Shown here in pieces: positions 1 through 8,842 of a stretch of DNA of 25,714 nucleotides (position 1 is the first letter of the stretch; every line of letters begins with the position of its first letter). A model generated the notes under the pieces. The model did no database searches and was not told the DNA's origin. It was given only the letters and a program-made list of their open reading frames with translations. A program made the position numbers and the translations under genes. The stretch comes from CAZHSN01 sp964535125 (GTDB lineage: Bacteria; Armatimonadota; HRBIN16), in the NCBI GenBank assembly GCA_964535125.1, contig CAZHSN010000034.1:1-25714 (forward strand), read 5' to 3'.

Positions 1-2
1 GC

Positions 3-1991
3 GAGCACGATGTCAGTTGGTCCAAAGACGGCAAGTCACTGTATTACATAGCGAATGCCGACGGGGCGGATCGTGTGCATCGTTTGACGCTGGATGACGG
101 CGTCGGGCGGGTGGTCTGGTCGGCTCCTGGCGAGGCGTCGTGTTCCCGCCCGTCTCCTGATGGCGCATGGGGTGCTTTCTGGCTGGATGGCGACTGGGGC
201 GGTCTGTATGTGTGCCGCACAGACGGCAGCGCTCCCCGACGCCTTACGCATGCTCCCGGGGCGCGCAGCTGGCCTTACGGGGGTGGCGCGATACTCTGGG
301 CGCCCGACTCCAGCCGGCTCGTCTACGGCGTGAGGCGGCCAGGTAACTCCGTAAACCTGTGGACTATCTCGCTGAACGGTGACGACGCAATGAACCTGAC
401 GGCACTGGCCGCCGGTCATTGGCTGCCTGTCTTCGCGCCGAACGGGCGGTATCTGCTCTTCGCTTCGAATCGGGAAGGATCTGGTGTCTATCTGCTACCC
501 ACGCGCGTAGAACCGGGGGCGCCGGGAGATACCGATGTCGCGTTCGCTCTGGGAAAGGACGAAGTGGCGGACTTTTCGATAGACGGAGGCGGGGTGTCCC
601 AACGCATCCGACGGCTCAGTCAGACCGGGGACATCAGCGATCTGGACATACTCCCCGACGGCCGGGTCGCATGGGTCGAACGCGGCGACCTGTGCTTGTA
701 TGAACCACTGAAAGGGGAGCTGAAGCGGGCGATCACGGGTGGTGTGGAAGGGATGCGTGTTGCAGCCGATGGCCAATGGGCGCTGCTGATCCGCAACGGT
801 GCGCTTGAACGCGCCGTGTTGACCGGCCCGGAGTACCGCACGCAGCCGGTACCGCTAGAGATGCCCCGGCGGATCGACTCCACCAGCGATCTGCAGGCTC
901 AAGCCACGGACTGTCTGTATGCGCTGTTACGGGCCGATCCCGGCCGCTCGTCCCAAGATGCGGCCATCAGCAGCCTGTCACGCCGGTATCTCAGGCGGCT
1001 TGACGCGGTGGAGACTGCGAATGACGCAGCGGTCTGGTTGAATGCGGCGCTGGGTGAGATGGGCCTGGCAGGTGACGGAGCAACCCCGGAGACGACGCCT
1101 GCGCAACCGCTGCATCCCGGTTTCGCCGTCGACTGGTCTTGGGAGGGGCCCGGCATACGCGTGGCGGGCGTGATCCGCGACACGCCGGCTGCCTTGGGGA
1201 TTTCACCTTTACAGCCGGGAGAGCGGGTACTCCGTATGGACGGGATACCCGTCGGAGTGAACGAGCTGCTCTGGTCGGTTCTGGATGGAAGTCTGCCCAG
1301 AGACATAAACCTGACTGTTGCCGCAATCAGTGACGGAAGCGTTGAACGGACCGTGCGTGTCCGCGCCATCAGCAGGGGGGAATGGATGACGGCTGAACGG
1401 CGGAACAGGATTCGGGAACGAACCGAACAGGTGCGCCGGGAGTCGGATGACGCCATCGCGTATGTGTGTCCAGAGGACTTGCGGCCCGCATCGATCGCCC
1501 GTGTAGAGGCGGACCTCTTGATCCAAAGCGCTCAGGGAAAGGCGCTGCTGATAGATCTGCGTGGACTCTCTGATCAAGGCGGAGCGGATCGATTGGCGGC
1601 CACGCTGTTGCGGCCCGTGTACGGGTGGACCCGACCCCGAGACGGCAAAACCGAACAAACGCCTTCGCGAAGTGTGGAAGCGCCGCTGGCGGTGCTGATC
1701 GATTCACAGACGGCTGGTAACGTGGAACTGGTCGTCGGTGCGTTGAAGCAGCGGCGGCGTGCGCTGCTGGTAGGCGCGCCTACGCCCGGCAAGGGGGTGC
1801 AGACATCCAGCGGCCGGTTCGGGCCCATCCGGTGTGCCATTCCGGTAGGCACGTGGCGATATCCGGATGGTAACCCGTTGTTGGGGCGCGGAGTGCCGCC
1901 CGATGTGCTGTGTGATCTGCCGTCGACAGGGGCAGGCGATGATCCCGTGGTGACTGCAGCGGTAAACGGGTTGAAGGCGGTGAACCAGTAA
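3..1991 (+). CDS. Tricorn-family protease homologue, catalytically inactive (5' end outside window)
   Basis: The reading frame is open from the first complete codon at base 3, so the gene begins upstream. About 662 C-terminal residues are visible; its active neighbour is 1037, so roughly 370 residues are probably missing. The visible part starts with PD40/TolB-like beta-propeller repeats (SWSKDGKSLYY, WAPDSSRLVYGV, FAPNGRYLLFAS), then a helical core, a PDZ-like segment (about 1140-1370) and an S41-type C-terminal domain (about 1450-1960). Aligned with the downstream gene, every catalytic position of tricorn is changed. The Ser-His of GELDASHCEV is Ala-Gly here (GEMGLAGDGA, codons 1068-1073), the nucleophile in TASNAE is Gly (TAGNVE, 1716-1718), and the Glu of LEGRGVQPDV is Leu (LLGRGVPPDV, 1881-1883). 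The frame is intact, so this looks like a maintained pseudoenzyme rather than a decayed gene. The stop overlaps the next start by one base, implying translational coupling. Confidence 0.9.
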   Translation, partial: EHDVSWSKDGKSLYYIANADGADRVHRLTLDDGVGRVVWSAPGEASCSRPSPDGAWGAFWLDGDWGGLYVCRTDGSAPRRLTHAPGARSWPYGGGAILWAPDSSRLVYGVRRPGNSVNLWTISLNGDDAMNLTALAAGHWLPVFAPNGRYLLFASNREGSGVYLLPTRVEPGAPGDTDVAFALGKDEVADFSIDGGGVSQRIRRLSQTGDISDLDILPDGRVAWVERGDLCLYEPLKGELKRAITGGVEGMRVAADGQWALLIRNGALERAVLTGPEYRTQPVPLEMPRRIDSTSDLQAQATDCLYALLRADPGRSSQDAAISSLSRRYLRRLDAVETANDAAVWLNAALGEMGLAGDGATPETTPAQPLHPGFAVDWSWEGPGIRVAGVIRDTPAALGISPLQPGERVLRMDGIPVGVNELLWSVLDGSLPRDINLTVAAISDGSVERTVRVRAISRGEWMTAERRNRIRERTEQVRRESDDAIAYVCPEDLRPASIARVEADLLIQSAQGKALLIDLRGLSDQGGADRLAATLLRPVYGWTRPRDGKTEQTPSRSVEAPLAVLIDSQTAGNVELVVGALKQRRRALLVGAPTPGKGVQTSSGRFGPIRCAIPVGTWRYPDGNPLLGRGVPPDVLCDLPSTGAGDDPVVTAAVNGLKAVNQ

Positions 1992-4900
1992 TGGGACGTC
2001 CGGGATGGTGTGTGGCTGTGTGGATGCTGTTCTTCTGCCTCGGATGTATCGGGGGGGAGGCACAGGGGGAGGCGTCGCCCATCCTGGGAGCGCGGATGCC
2101 CGCGCTAAGCCCGGATGGAACGCAACTGGCGTTTGTGTACCGTGGCGATATCTGGGTTGTGCCCTCAGCGGGTGGAACGGCGCGCGCGATCACACGGCAT
2201 CCCGCTCAGGATTCGTGGCCCGCCTGGTCACCGGACGGCCGGTTGATCAGCTTTGCTTCCGTGCGCAACGGGAACTGGGATCTGTATGCGGCGCCCGTAG
2301 ACGGCGGAGAGGTGCGTCAACTCACGTGGAACGTGGGGACCGAGATGTGGCATACCTGGATGCCGGACGGCCGATCAATCCTCTTTGTGTCCACGCGTGA
2401 ATCGGGCAGACCGGCGCTGTGGCGCATGCAGTTGGATAACGGGCGTCTGCATTTGCTGCTGGAGGAGACAGCTCCGATCATGATGCCCGCTGTGTCACCG
2501 GACGGCCGCACAATGTGGTATGTGCGCTCCACGCTGCACTGGACGCGACCCCGCGCAAGCGGTCCGGGTGCAGCCGTCTTGGTGAGCATGGGAGTGGACG
2601 GTACAAATGTGGAACGACGCAACACCGCAGGTCCCGCGCATCTGTGGCCTTGCTTCAGCAGCGACGGTAGACGGGTATATACCGTTGGCGCCAGTGAGAT
2701 CACGCCCACTGTCGGGCGTCTGGGGCAGGCATCACCACGTTGGCAGGACACGCCGGCGCGCACGCCCAACCTGTGGAGCCGGGCATCGAATGGAACGGAC
2801 ATGCGGCAGCTGACCCGATTCGTGGGCGGTGCGGTTCGCTGTGTGAGCGTCGCGGCTCGCAATGGTCTCATCGCCTTTGAACACGAATATGACCTGTATG
2901 TGATGCGGCCGACCGACCGGGATCCCCGCAAAGTACGCATTACGCTGTTCGATGATGACTCGCGTCCTGCGAACGGGTATCGCACGCAGACAAGCGGAGC
3001 CACTGCTTTATGGGCTGACCCCAACGGATCACGGGCGTTGTTGACGTTGAACGACTCCCTGTGGCTGGTTCAGACCGCGCGTCCGGAAGGCCCCGCTGGA
3101 CGGGTGGCGGAAGTGGCCCGGCAGGTTAGTGACGGAGCCGCTCTGGAACGTCAGGCGGACGTGTTGCCCGATGGGTCTGCGGCGATTCTGCTGTCGGACC
3201 GTGAGGGCCGGATCGGTGTCTGGAAACAGCCGCTCGCCGGCGGATCCCCGACACCGTTGTGGACAGGCGACACCGATGCAGAAGGGCTCACCCTGTCACG
3301 CGACGGTATGCATGCTGCCTTCTGGGTAACGGGCGCTCGCGGCGGCCTGGTTGTGCTCAATCTGAGTGATCTGACAACTGTCCGCCTGTTGGATGCCCCC
3401 GGAGCGCATGCCTGGGGGCGAGGAGGCGGTGAGATCGCCTGGTCGCCTGATGGCAGGTGGCTGGCATGGACACGAGAGGCTTACGGCGGCCGTGTGCTTG
3501 AGATCGCGCCTATTGACAAGTCTGTCGACCCCGTCGTGGTGACGCAGCGCGGCGCGCTCGCGTCCTGTCCGGCGTGGTCGCCGGATGGCAAGTATCTGCT
3601 GTTCGCCACTGATCGACCTGCATCCGGACTGGCCATGCTGCCGCTTGATCTGACCCCGCCGAAGGGTAAACCGCTGCGGCTGGACGGCGCCGAGATGCAG
3701 GCGCGTATTCAGATGCTCTCCCCGCAGCGTCCTGACGGGGCGATCTGGGCAGGACCCAATGGTCTCACGTTGTACCTTGCGGAAGGAGACCTGTGGCAAG
3801 GCCCGCCTGGAGGCCCTCCGCGCCGGTTGACCTCTTCGGGCGGACTCAAGGCGTTCGCACCGGTGACCGGCGGGGCGCTTGCGCTGACCCGTACCGGTGC
3901 GTTGATCCGTGTTGGCCTTCAACCCACTGTGACTGCTCTCCCGTTCCGAGCCGATGTACGGACCGATCCGCAGCGGGACAGGCTGAACGCCTTCCGGCGG
4001 TACAGCGAGCTGTTCCGGAGAGGGTTCTACGATGCGGCGATGCATGGTCGCAACTGGCAGTCGTTGTGCAACCGGTATGAGCCACTGCTCAGCGCCGTGG
4101 AGACTGAGGTGGAGTTCGCCACGCTGTTGAACGCGTTATCGGGCGAACTGGATGCCTCGCATTGTGAGGTAACTCCAGCGTCGTCAGTCGGGACGCCGTC
4201 ATGGAACCTGGGGTTTGTTCCGGACGGCCGTCATGTGGGGGATGGCATTCGGGTGGCGATGCTGACCAGTGTGTCACCTGCAGGGCTTCGCGTGGGTGAT
4301 GTGGTCACCCATATCAACGGGGAGTCGGCCATACTGGCCGAAGCGCTGTACCGGCAAATGGCGGAGTGGGGCGGACGCGAACTGGAGTGGACGATCAGTG
4401 CGCCGGGAAGCGACGCACGCCCCCTCCGGACGCGCCTTGTTCCCGACGCGGCGTGGAGGAGCGCTGTTCGGCAGGCACAGATTGATGCCGCGCGCGCGCG
4501 TTGCGACACGCAATCGAAGGGCCGGGTTGGGTATGTTCTGGTTGACAGCCTGAGCCGCGACCAGTTCAGTGCCCTGCAGAGGGAGATCCAGATTGCGAGT
4601 GCAGGCCGCGCCGGGCTTATACTGGATCTGCGAGCGTGTCAGGGAGGTGCGATGGCGGACGAACTGGTTACCTGGCTATCGCGGCAACCCCACGCACTGT
4701 ACCAGTTCCGCGATGGCGCGGTGGAGTCGGCGCCTGAAGGGCTTGCCGGCCTGCCTGTGGTCTTGCTGATCGGGCCACGCACGGCATCCAACGCGGAGAT
4801 CCTGGCATCCGCGCTGCAGCGTGCGGCGGCATCTGCGCCGCGCATAGCCGGGTTGCCTGCGTGTCTTTTAGTCGGAGAGCCCACATCCGGACAGTGCCTG

Positions 4901-5104
4901 TGGTCCTCAGATCAGACCCTGCCGGACGGCACTCGGGTTCGTTTGCCTATGATGGGGGTGTGGGCGCCTGATGGCTCCAGTCTGGAGGGGCGCGGCGTTC
5001 AGCCGGATGTGAATGTCATCCAGACAGGCCAGGATCTGTCAGCTAACCAGGATCCACCCTTGCAGCGCGCCATACAGATCCTGTCGGGAGCGGTAGCCCA
5101 GTAA
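1991..5104 (+). CDS. tri: Tricorn-type protease (S41 family), intact active site
   Basis: This is a 1037-residue protein, close to the 1071 of Thermoplasma tricorn. Tricorn is a large serine protease that degrades oligopeptides released by other proteases. An N-terminal hydrophobic stretch (residues 7-20, ending FFCLGCIGG) looks like a signal peptide. Cys19 could be lipidated, but the lipobox is not canonical. PD40 propeller repeats follow (LSPDGTQLAF, WSPDGRLISFAS, WMPDGRSILF, VSPDGRTMWYV, later WSPDGRWLAW and WSPDGKYLLFATD), then a core helical region, a PDZ domain near residues 750-830 and the S41 domain near 850-1020. All four catalytic positions are present: Ser723-His724 in GELDASHCEV, nucleophile Ser933 in TASNAE and Glu999 in LEGRGVQPDV, matching S745, H746, S965 and E1023 of the archaeal enzyme. 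The start ATG shares an A with the upstream TAA. The predicted export signal suggests a periplasmic or envelope role, unlike cytosolic archaeal tricorn. Confidence 0.92.
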   Translation: MGRPGWCVAVWMLFFCLGCIGGEAQGEASPILGARMPALSPDGTQLAFVYRGDIWVVPSAGGTARAITRHPAQDSWPAWSPDGRLISFASVRNGNWDLYAAPVDGGEVRQLTWNVGTEMWHTWMPDGRSILFVSTRESGRPALWRMQLDNGRLHLLLEETAPIMMPAVSPDGRTMWYVRSTLHWTRPRASGPGAAVLVSMGVDGTNVERRNTAGPAHLWPCFSSDGRRVYTVGASEITPTVGRLGQASPRWQDTPARTPNLWSRASNGTDMRQLTRFVGGAVRCVSVAARNGLIAFEHEYDLYVMRPTDRDPRKVRITLFDDDSRPANGYRTQTSGATALWADPNGSRALLTLNDSLWLVQTARPEGPAGRVAEVARQVSDGAALERQADVLPDGSAAILLSDREGRIGVWKQPLAGGSPTPLWTGDTDAEGLTLSRDGMHAAFWVTGARGGLVVLNLSDLTTVRLLDAPGAHAWGRGGGEIAWSPDGRWLAWTREAYGGRVLEIAPIDKSVDPVVVTQRGALASCPAWSPDGKYLLFATDRPASGLAMLPLDLTPPKGKPLRLDGAEMQARIQMLSPQRPDGAIWAGPNGLTLYLAEGDLWQGPPGGPPRRLTSSGGLKAFAPVTGGALALTRTGALIRVGLQPTVTALPFRADVRTDPQRDRLNAFRRYSELFRRGFYDAAMHGRNWQSLCNRYEPLLSAVETEVEFATLLNALSGELDASHCEVTPASSVGTPSWNLGFVPDGRHVGDGIRVAMLTSVSPAGLRVGDVVTHINGESAILAEALYRQMAEWGGRELEWTISAPGSDARPLRTRLVPDAAWRSAVRQAQIDAARARCDTQSKGRVGYVLVDSLSRDQFSALQREIQIASAGRAGLILDLRACQGGAMADELVTWLSRQPHALYQFRDGAVESAPEGLAGLPVVLLIGPRTASNAEILASALQRAAASAPRIAGLPACLLVGEPTSGQCLWSSDQTLPDGTRVRLPMMGVWAPDGSSLEGRGVQPDVNVIQTGQDLSANQDPPLQRAIQILSGAVAQ

Positions 5105-5145
5105 ACCGGCCGCAGGTGGTGTGTTATGGCGCACGTGCAGAGGGG

Positions 5146-5186
5146 ACTCTCTCCTGCGTTTCAACGGGTGAGTCGCAGGAGAGAGT
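5146..5186. terminator. Bidirectional stem-loop between convergent genes
   Basis: A perfect 13-bp inverted repeat (ACTCTCTCCTGCG at 5146-5158, its complement at 5174-5186) with a 15-nt loop lies between the convergent tricorn and esterase genes. No T-run follows on either strand, so intrinsic termination would be of the T-poor type. The position between two converging stop codons supports a shared terminator. Confidence 0.7.
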
Positions 5187-5227
5187 ATCAACCCGAATGG
5201 CGGCGCCAGCGGGTGATCAGGCGCAGG

Positions 5228-6871
5228 TTACAGCAACGCTTCGCTGTAGACTTCGACTTCGGTGCAGAAACCAAACGTTTTTGGGAAGACCACTTCGGTT
5301 GTATGGTAGTCGCGGAACGTGAGCCGAACGTAGCGCGCCTGTCTGGGCGTAAATGTATAGATGCGCTTGGCGGCTTTACCGGAAGGGAACTCCTGTGAAC
5401 CAACCGGAACGAACTCGATGCCATCCAGGCTGAGCGAGACATCGACGGTGCGGGTCGAGCCGAAGTGCGGCGTGCCTGCAATCACGGTGCCCACCGTAAC
5501 GGCCTGCTCCAGATCGATGGTGACGTGTTTCGGGAATGTGTCTTCCATCCCGGTGGCGTAGCAGTGCGGCGGGCCTGGATTCCAGTTGCCGTCTGTCAAC
5601 CCGGTGTCCCAACCGGAATAGTTGGTATCAGATGACGCGTACGGTTTATGCAGCGCCAGGTTCGGCCCGCCGGGAACTGCGATCAGTTCAATCACCGCAG
5701 GGTTTGGATTCGCACACAGTGCGTTCATCAAGCGTTGCATGTCACGATCAGCAGCCATGAGACTGCGCACTGCCGTTACCGTGCTGCGGTTATCAGGGAA
5801 CACCAGGCGCACCTTGCGCCAGGCGGTGAAGTAGGTTCGCTCGGTGTTTTCGACAAGATCATGCAGTTGCCGTCCCGACTCCGACACATATCCGGGAGCA
5901 GGCATGCCCTGGGAAAGCTGCTCGCGCGTGTAGACGCCGGCCAACGCGCCATCAATTCGTATCTCATAGTGTGCATACGGCAGCCCTGATACCTTCAGCT
6001 TGCGTCCAGCATAATCCAGAAAACCGCTGTCCACCATTGTCTGGTGCGCCGAAGGCGGGTACCAGAATGAGATGGACCGCGAAGCCGGCGCACGCAACGT
6101 GAGACTCAGTCGGTCTGAACGTATCCATTCCAGATTGCCCGATCGGCTCTTCACGTCGTACGAACCGTATGGTTCCATCGGCTCTGCACCCAGGGCTTTC
6201 AACATGAGATGCGCCATCACGAGGTGCCCATTGACATCGGGATGAACAGCGTCCGGGATCATGGTAAACGTCGGATCGGCCTTCTTGTGGGCTGTTTGGT
6301 ACGTCAGCATCGGGGTGTGAATGTCGGCGAATGGGCAGTGGTGTTGTCTGGCGACATCGCTGGCAATCTCGGTCAGCCGTTGCAGCGTGTTGTTGTAGTT
6401 CGCCGCTGTACCGCCCGCTTTGTCTGTATCGATGCATCCCGGGCCAAAGACCACCACCCGGATACCTCGTGACTGAAGCCTGGTGACCAGACCGGACAGA
6501 CCTTCGCGATACCGCTTACCGGCCTCTTCTGTGAAGTCTCCATACGCTCCATCGTTCATCCCGAAGAACAGTGTGACGATCGTGGGGCGCAACGACAGCA
6601 CATCGCGCTCCAGACGGTTTAGCCCGCCTGGAGCGGTATCTCCACCCCAGCCGGCGTTGTGAAAGGACAACTTCAGGGCGGGATACCGGCATTGCAGGTA
6701 CTGCTGCATGAACCGGGTATACAGTTGCTGTTCGGTGATGCTGTCACCGTAGAACACCAGATGGTCTCCAGGCTTGATGAGCGGCGAGGCCTGCACGACG
6801 CCGTTTGCCAAGCCGAGAGAAACCGCACACGCGATCAACTGCGTGATGACCTTGTGGCCACGCGACTGCAC
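5228..6871 (-). CDS. Secreted GDSL/SGNH-family esterase with C-terminal F5/8 type C (discoidin-like) domain
   Basis: The protein has 547 residues and starts at GTG, with a purine-rich GGGGGTAA upstream. Residues 8-28 form a signal peptide with likely cleavage after VVQA, so it acts outside the cytoplasm. SGNH hydrolase blocks are complete: block I FYGDSIT with Ser44, block II NAGWGGD near Gly74-Gly76, block III GMND with Asn106, and block V PDAVHPD with Asp207 and His210 as the triad partners. A middle beta-rich region (about 230-400) follows. Residues from about 400 (NLALHKPYASSD, then TIDLEQAV, then ARYVRLTFRD) resemble an F5/8 type C or CBM32 carbohydrate-binding fold. The likely reaction is deacetylation or ester cleavage on a polysaccharide, but the substrate cannot be read from sequence. 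It follows the GH63-like gene by 20 nt and probably shares its transcript. Confidence 0.85.
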   Translation of the reverse strand: MQSRGHKVITQLIACAVSLGLANGVVQASPLIKPGDHLVFYGDSITEQQLYTRFMQQYLQCRYPALKLSFHNAGWGGDTAPGGLNRLERDVLSLRPTIVTLFFGMNDGAYGDFTEEAGKRYREGLSGLVTRLQSRGIRVVVFGPGCIDTDKAGGTAANYNNTLQRLTEIASDVARQHHCPFADIHTPMLTYQTAHKKADPTFTMIPDAVHPDVNGHLVMAHLMLKALGAEPMEPYGSYDVKSRSGNLEWIRSDRLSLTLRAPASRSISFWYPPSAHQTMVDSGFLDYAGRKLKVSGLPYAHYEIRIDGALAGVYTREQLSQGMPAPGYVSESGRQLHDLVENTERTYFTAWRKVRLVFPDNRSTVTAVRSLMAADRDMQRLMNALCANPNPAVIELIAVPGGPNLALHKPYASSDTNYSGWDTGLTDGNWNPGPPHCYATGMEDTFPKHVTIDLEQAVTVGTVIAGTPHFGSTRTVDVSLSLDGIEFVPVGSQEFPSGKAAKRIYTFTPRQARYVRLTFRDYHTTEVVFPKTFGFCTEVEVYSEALL

Positions 6872-6891
6872 AGATGGTTACCCCCGTATTA

Positions 6892-8160
6892 CTAGAACTC
6901 TGTGATCACCGGTCGGTTCTCTATCCAGGCTATCATGTTGAGTACCAGGTAGTTCCAGTTCTGGAACCCGCGGTTCAGTACCGGTTCGCCGTTGTCGGGC
7001 AGATAGTACTCATGCATGGCGCCAAAGCGTTCTATATCGCGCCCAAACAGGCGGATGGTGCGATGCGCCAGTTCGCGGGCCTCTTCAACGAACCCGTATT
7101 GAACCAGGCCGCGGAAGACCATATAGTTCGAGACGCCCCAAACCGGCCCCAGCCAGGATGACGGATTGCCGGATGCGCGGACATTGTACATCTTTTCGTA
7201 ACGCGCCAGCGTCCGCACGCCGAAGTCAGCCCAGAAGCCGTGCGGGTTCAACAGGTTTTCCCGGACGATCCGTTCTGCCTGGTCCGGCGTCGCGACACCG
7301 GCCCACAGTGCCAGGAAACCGCTCCAGCAGCCGATGCGCTGGATCAGGCAATCCCAGTGTCTGGGCATGTTTCGGTGCAGCCAGTGCGTATGGTCGATCG
7401 GCAGCAGGTTCAGGTCCACACTGTAGTACATGCCGTCTTTGTCGTCCCAGCAATGCGTGCGTATCGCGTCCCGCAAGCGGTCGGCGTCTCTTCGGTAAAG
7501 ATCGCCGATGTCTGTCTGGTTCAACAGATCGGCAATATGGCCGATGGCCAGCAGTTCCCGATACATCAGGCAGTTGAGGTAAATGCTGCCGGAACTGCGC
7601 TTCGGCCGGTAATAAGTGCTGGGGTCATTGTCCACCCCGATCGCATAGTCATCCTGCCAGAAGTGCAACCCGCAAGCGTGACGGTGATGGTTGTTGTAGT
7701 TGTTGATGAACGCCTGCATCTGGGGAAAGAGCAGGCGCAACCACTCCGCGTTTCCGTTGTACTGGTCACACAAAAACGCCGCGTGTTGCGCCAGAACCGG
7801 TTTATGCATATTGGTGCTCATCCAGTCGGACGGGCGGTCCTGCAGTGGATCTCGGCCGGCGTCGATCATAATCGGCATCCATCCGCCGAAGTCGGTGTAA
7901 TGCAGGAAGTTCAGTATGCAGCCGCGCTCATGTTCTTCCGCCACAGTGGTCTGTTCCGGATCATCGGCTTCCAGCAGTATCTGCCGCAACGCGATGTTGG
8001 TCAGCCACGAGTCCCAATCCCATAAGCAGTTGGAGTAGGAGGCGCTGCCGGGAACGATAAACGGGTACAACAGACTGCCGGTTGCCGGGCGGTACATGCC
8101 TCGATAGTCGGCATGTATGGCGTCGCGCAGCCGCGCGATATAACGGTCGCTTTCTTGCAT
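6892..8160 (-). CDS. GH63-like (alpha/alpha)6-barrel glycoside hydrolase (mannosylglycerate hydrolase / alpha-glucosidase type)
   Basis: This 422-residue protein matches the length of bacterial GH63 mannosylglycerate/glucosylglycerate hydrolases. Motifs in order are WDWDSW (47-52), GVDNDPS (175-181, holding the likely catalytic acid Asp177 or Asp179), GNPSSWLGPVWG near 330-345, HEYYLPDNGEP with Glu384 as the likely base, and GFQNWN (398-403), all typical of the GH63/trehalase-like clan. There is no signal peptide, so it is probably cytosolic and acts on imported or internal small glycosides (inference). ATG at 8158-8160 has GAGGGAG five bases upstream. A stem-loop just upstream leaves almost no room for a private promoter, so expression may depend on read-through from the cyclophilin unit. 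Exact substrate (mannosylglycerate, glucosylglycerate, trehalose-like or alpha-glucoside) is unresolved. Confidence 0.8.
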   Translation of the reverse strand: MQESDRYIARLRDAIHADYRGMYRPATGSLLYPFIVPGSASYSNCLWDWDSWLTNIALRQILLEADDPEQTTVAEEHERGCILNFLHYTDFGGWMPIMIDAGRDPLQDRPSDWMSTNMHKPVLAQHAAFLCDQYNGNAEWLRLLFPQMQAFINNYNNHHRHACGLHFWQDDYAIGVDNDPSTYYRPKRSSGSIYLNCLMYRELLAIGHIADLLNQTDIGDLYRRDADRLRDAIRTHCWDDKDGMYYSVDLNLLPIDHTHWLHRNMPRHWDCLIQRIGCWSGFLALWAGVATPDQAERIVRENLLNPHGFWADFGVRTLARYEKMYNVRASGNPSSWLGPVWGVSNYMVFRGLVQYGFVEEARELAHRTIRLFGRDIERFGAMHEYYLPDNGEPVLNRGFQNWNYLVLNMIAWIENRPVITEF

Positions 8161-8178
8161 GGCGCTCCCTCAGAGTAA

Positions 8179-8205
8179 CCGCTCCGCCTGGCAATGGCGG
8201 AGCGG
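8179..8205 (-). terminator. Stem-loop after the peptidyl-prolyl isomerase gene
   Basis: A perfect 10-bp stem (CCGCTCCGCC at 8179-8188, GGCGGAGCGG at 8196-8205) with a 7-nt loop starts 10 bases after the PPIase stop and ends 18 bases before the GH63-like start. On the minus strand it is followed by TTACTCTG, not a T-run, so termination may be partial. Confidence 0.6.
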
Positions 8206-8215
8206 CTGTGCGATC

Positions 8216-8824
8216 CTAGCGGTGTTCGACTTCAGCGGCTTTGGGTGTCGACTTGGTGCCGGGCATCCGGTCATGCAGGGTGATGCTTTGAATGACATCA
8301 CCGCGCTCAATGCGCTTCACGACATCCATACCTTTGGCGACGCGGCCAAACACCACATAGTTGCCATCCAGATCTGGCTGAGGCGCCAGCGTGATGTAGA
8401 ACTGGCAACTGGCGCTGTCCCTGTCCTGAGCGCGAGCCATGGCTAACGCGCCCTCAATATGTTTCAGGTTGTTCTGTTCGAATGGCAGGTTGTAGCCCGC
8501 GTTCCCGGTGCCGTCGCCCTTGGGATCACCCCCTTGAACCACGAATCCCGGCTCAACCCGGTGGAACGTCAGCGTGTCGTAGAAACCGTTTTCAGCCAGT
8601 TTTACAAAGTTGCCGGCCGTTTTCGGGGCTGCCCGCATGTCCAGTTCCAGAATGACGGTACCGCGGTCTTTGACGACCATCTCTGCGTATTTACGGCTGG
8701 GGCCTTCAGGCTCTGGCTGCTTCACCTCTGTCTCCTTCTTGGCGCAGCCAGCCGCAAGCACCAGCGCCGAAAGGCACAGCACGGCGATGCGCGCGTATCC
8801 ATCTGGGAAATGTCGGCGTGTCAC
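8216..8824 (-). CDS. Cyclophilin-type peptidyl-prolyl cis-trans isomerase, lipoprotein
   Basis: The 202-residue protein catalyses proline cis-trans isomerisation during protein folding. An N-terminal hydrophobic segment (residues 12-26) ends in LAAGC, a lipobox with Cys27, so the enzyme is likely membrane-anchored in the envelope. A charged linker (28-45) leads to the cyclophilin domain from about residue 48. The core motif FHRVEPGFVVQGGDP carries Arg89, Phe94 and Gln97, equivalent to R55, F60 and Q63 of human CypA. GALAMARAQDRDSASCQFYIT and VVFGRVAKGMDVV are also typical, and the domain is complete. The start is GTG (8822-8824) with a strong GAGGAGG five bases upstream. It lies 18 bases after the RfaE2 gene and is the last gene of that three-gene unit before a stem-loop. 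Confidence 0.92.
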   Translation of the reverse strand: MTRRHFPDGYARIAVLCLSALVLAAGCAKKETEVKQPEPEGPSRKYAEMVVKDRGTVILELDMRAAPKTAGNFVKLAENGFYDTLTFHRVEPGFVVQGGDPKGDGTGNAGYNLPFEQNNLKHIEGALAMARAQDRDSASCQFYITLAPQPDLDGNYVVFGRVAKGMDVVKRIERGDVIQSITLHDRMPGTKSTPKAAEVEHR

Positions 8825-8842
8825 GATGACCTCCTCAGGTTC

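Noticed and set aside
3..1991. Upstream tricorn gene considered as a decayed pseudogene
   Set aside because: The frame is intact for over 660 codons, flanking motifs are conserved and it is coupled to the active copy, so a maintained pseudoenzyme fits better.
7240..8025. Plus-strand open frame of about 260 codons opposite the GH63-like gene
   Set aside because: The minus-strand protein has the complete GH63 motif set; the plus frame is Val/Gln-rich with no recognisable pattern.
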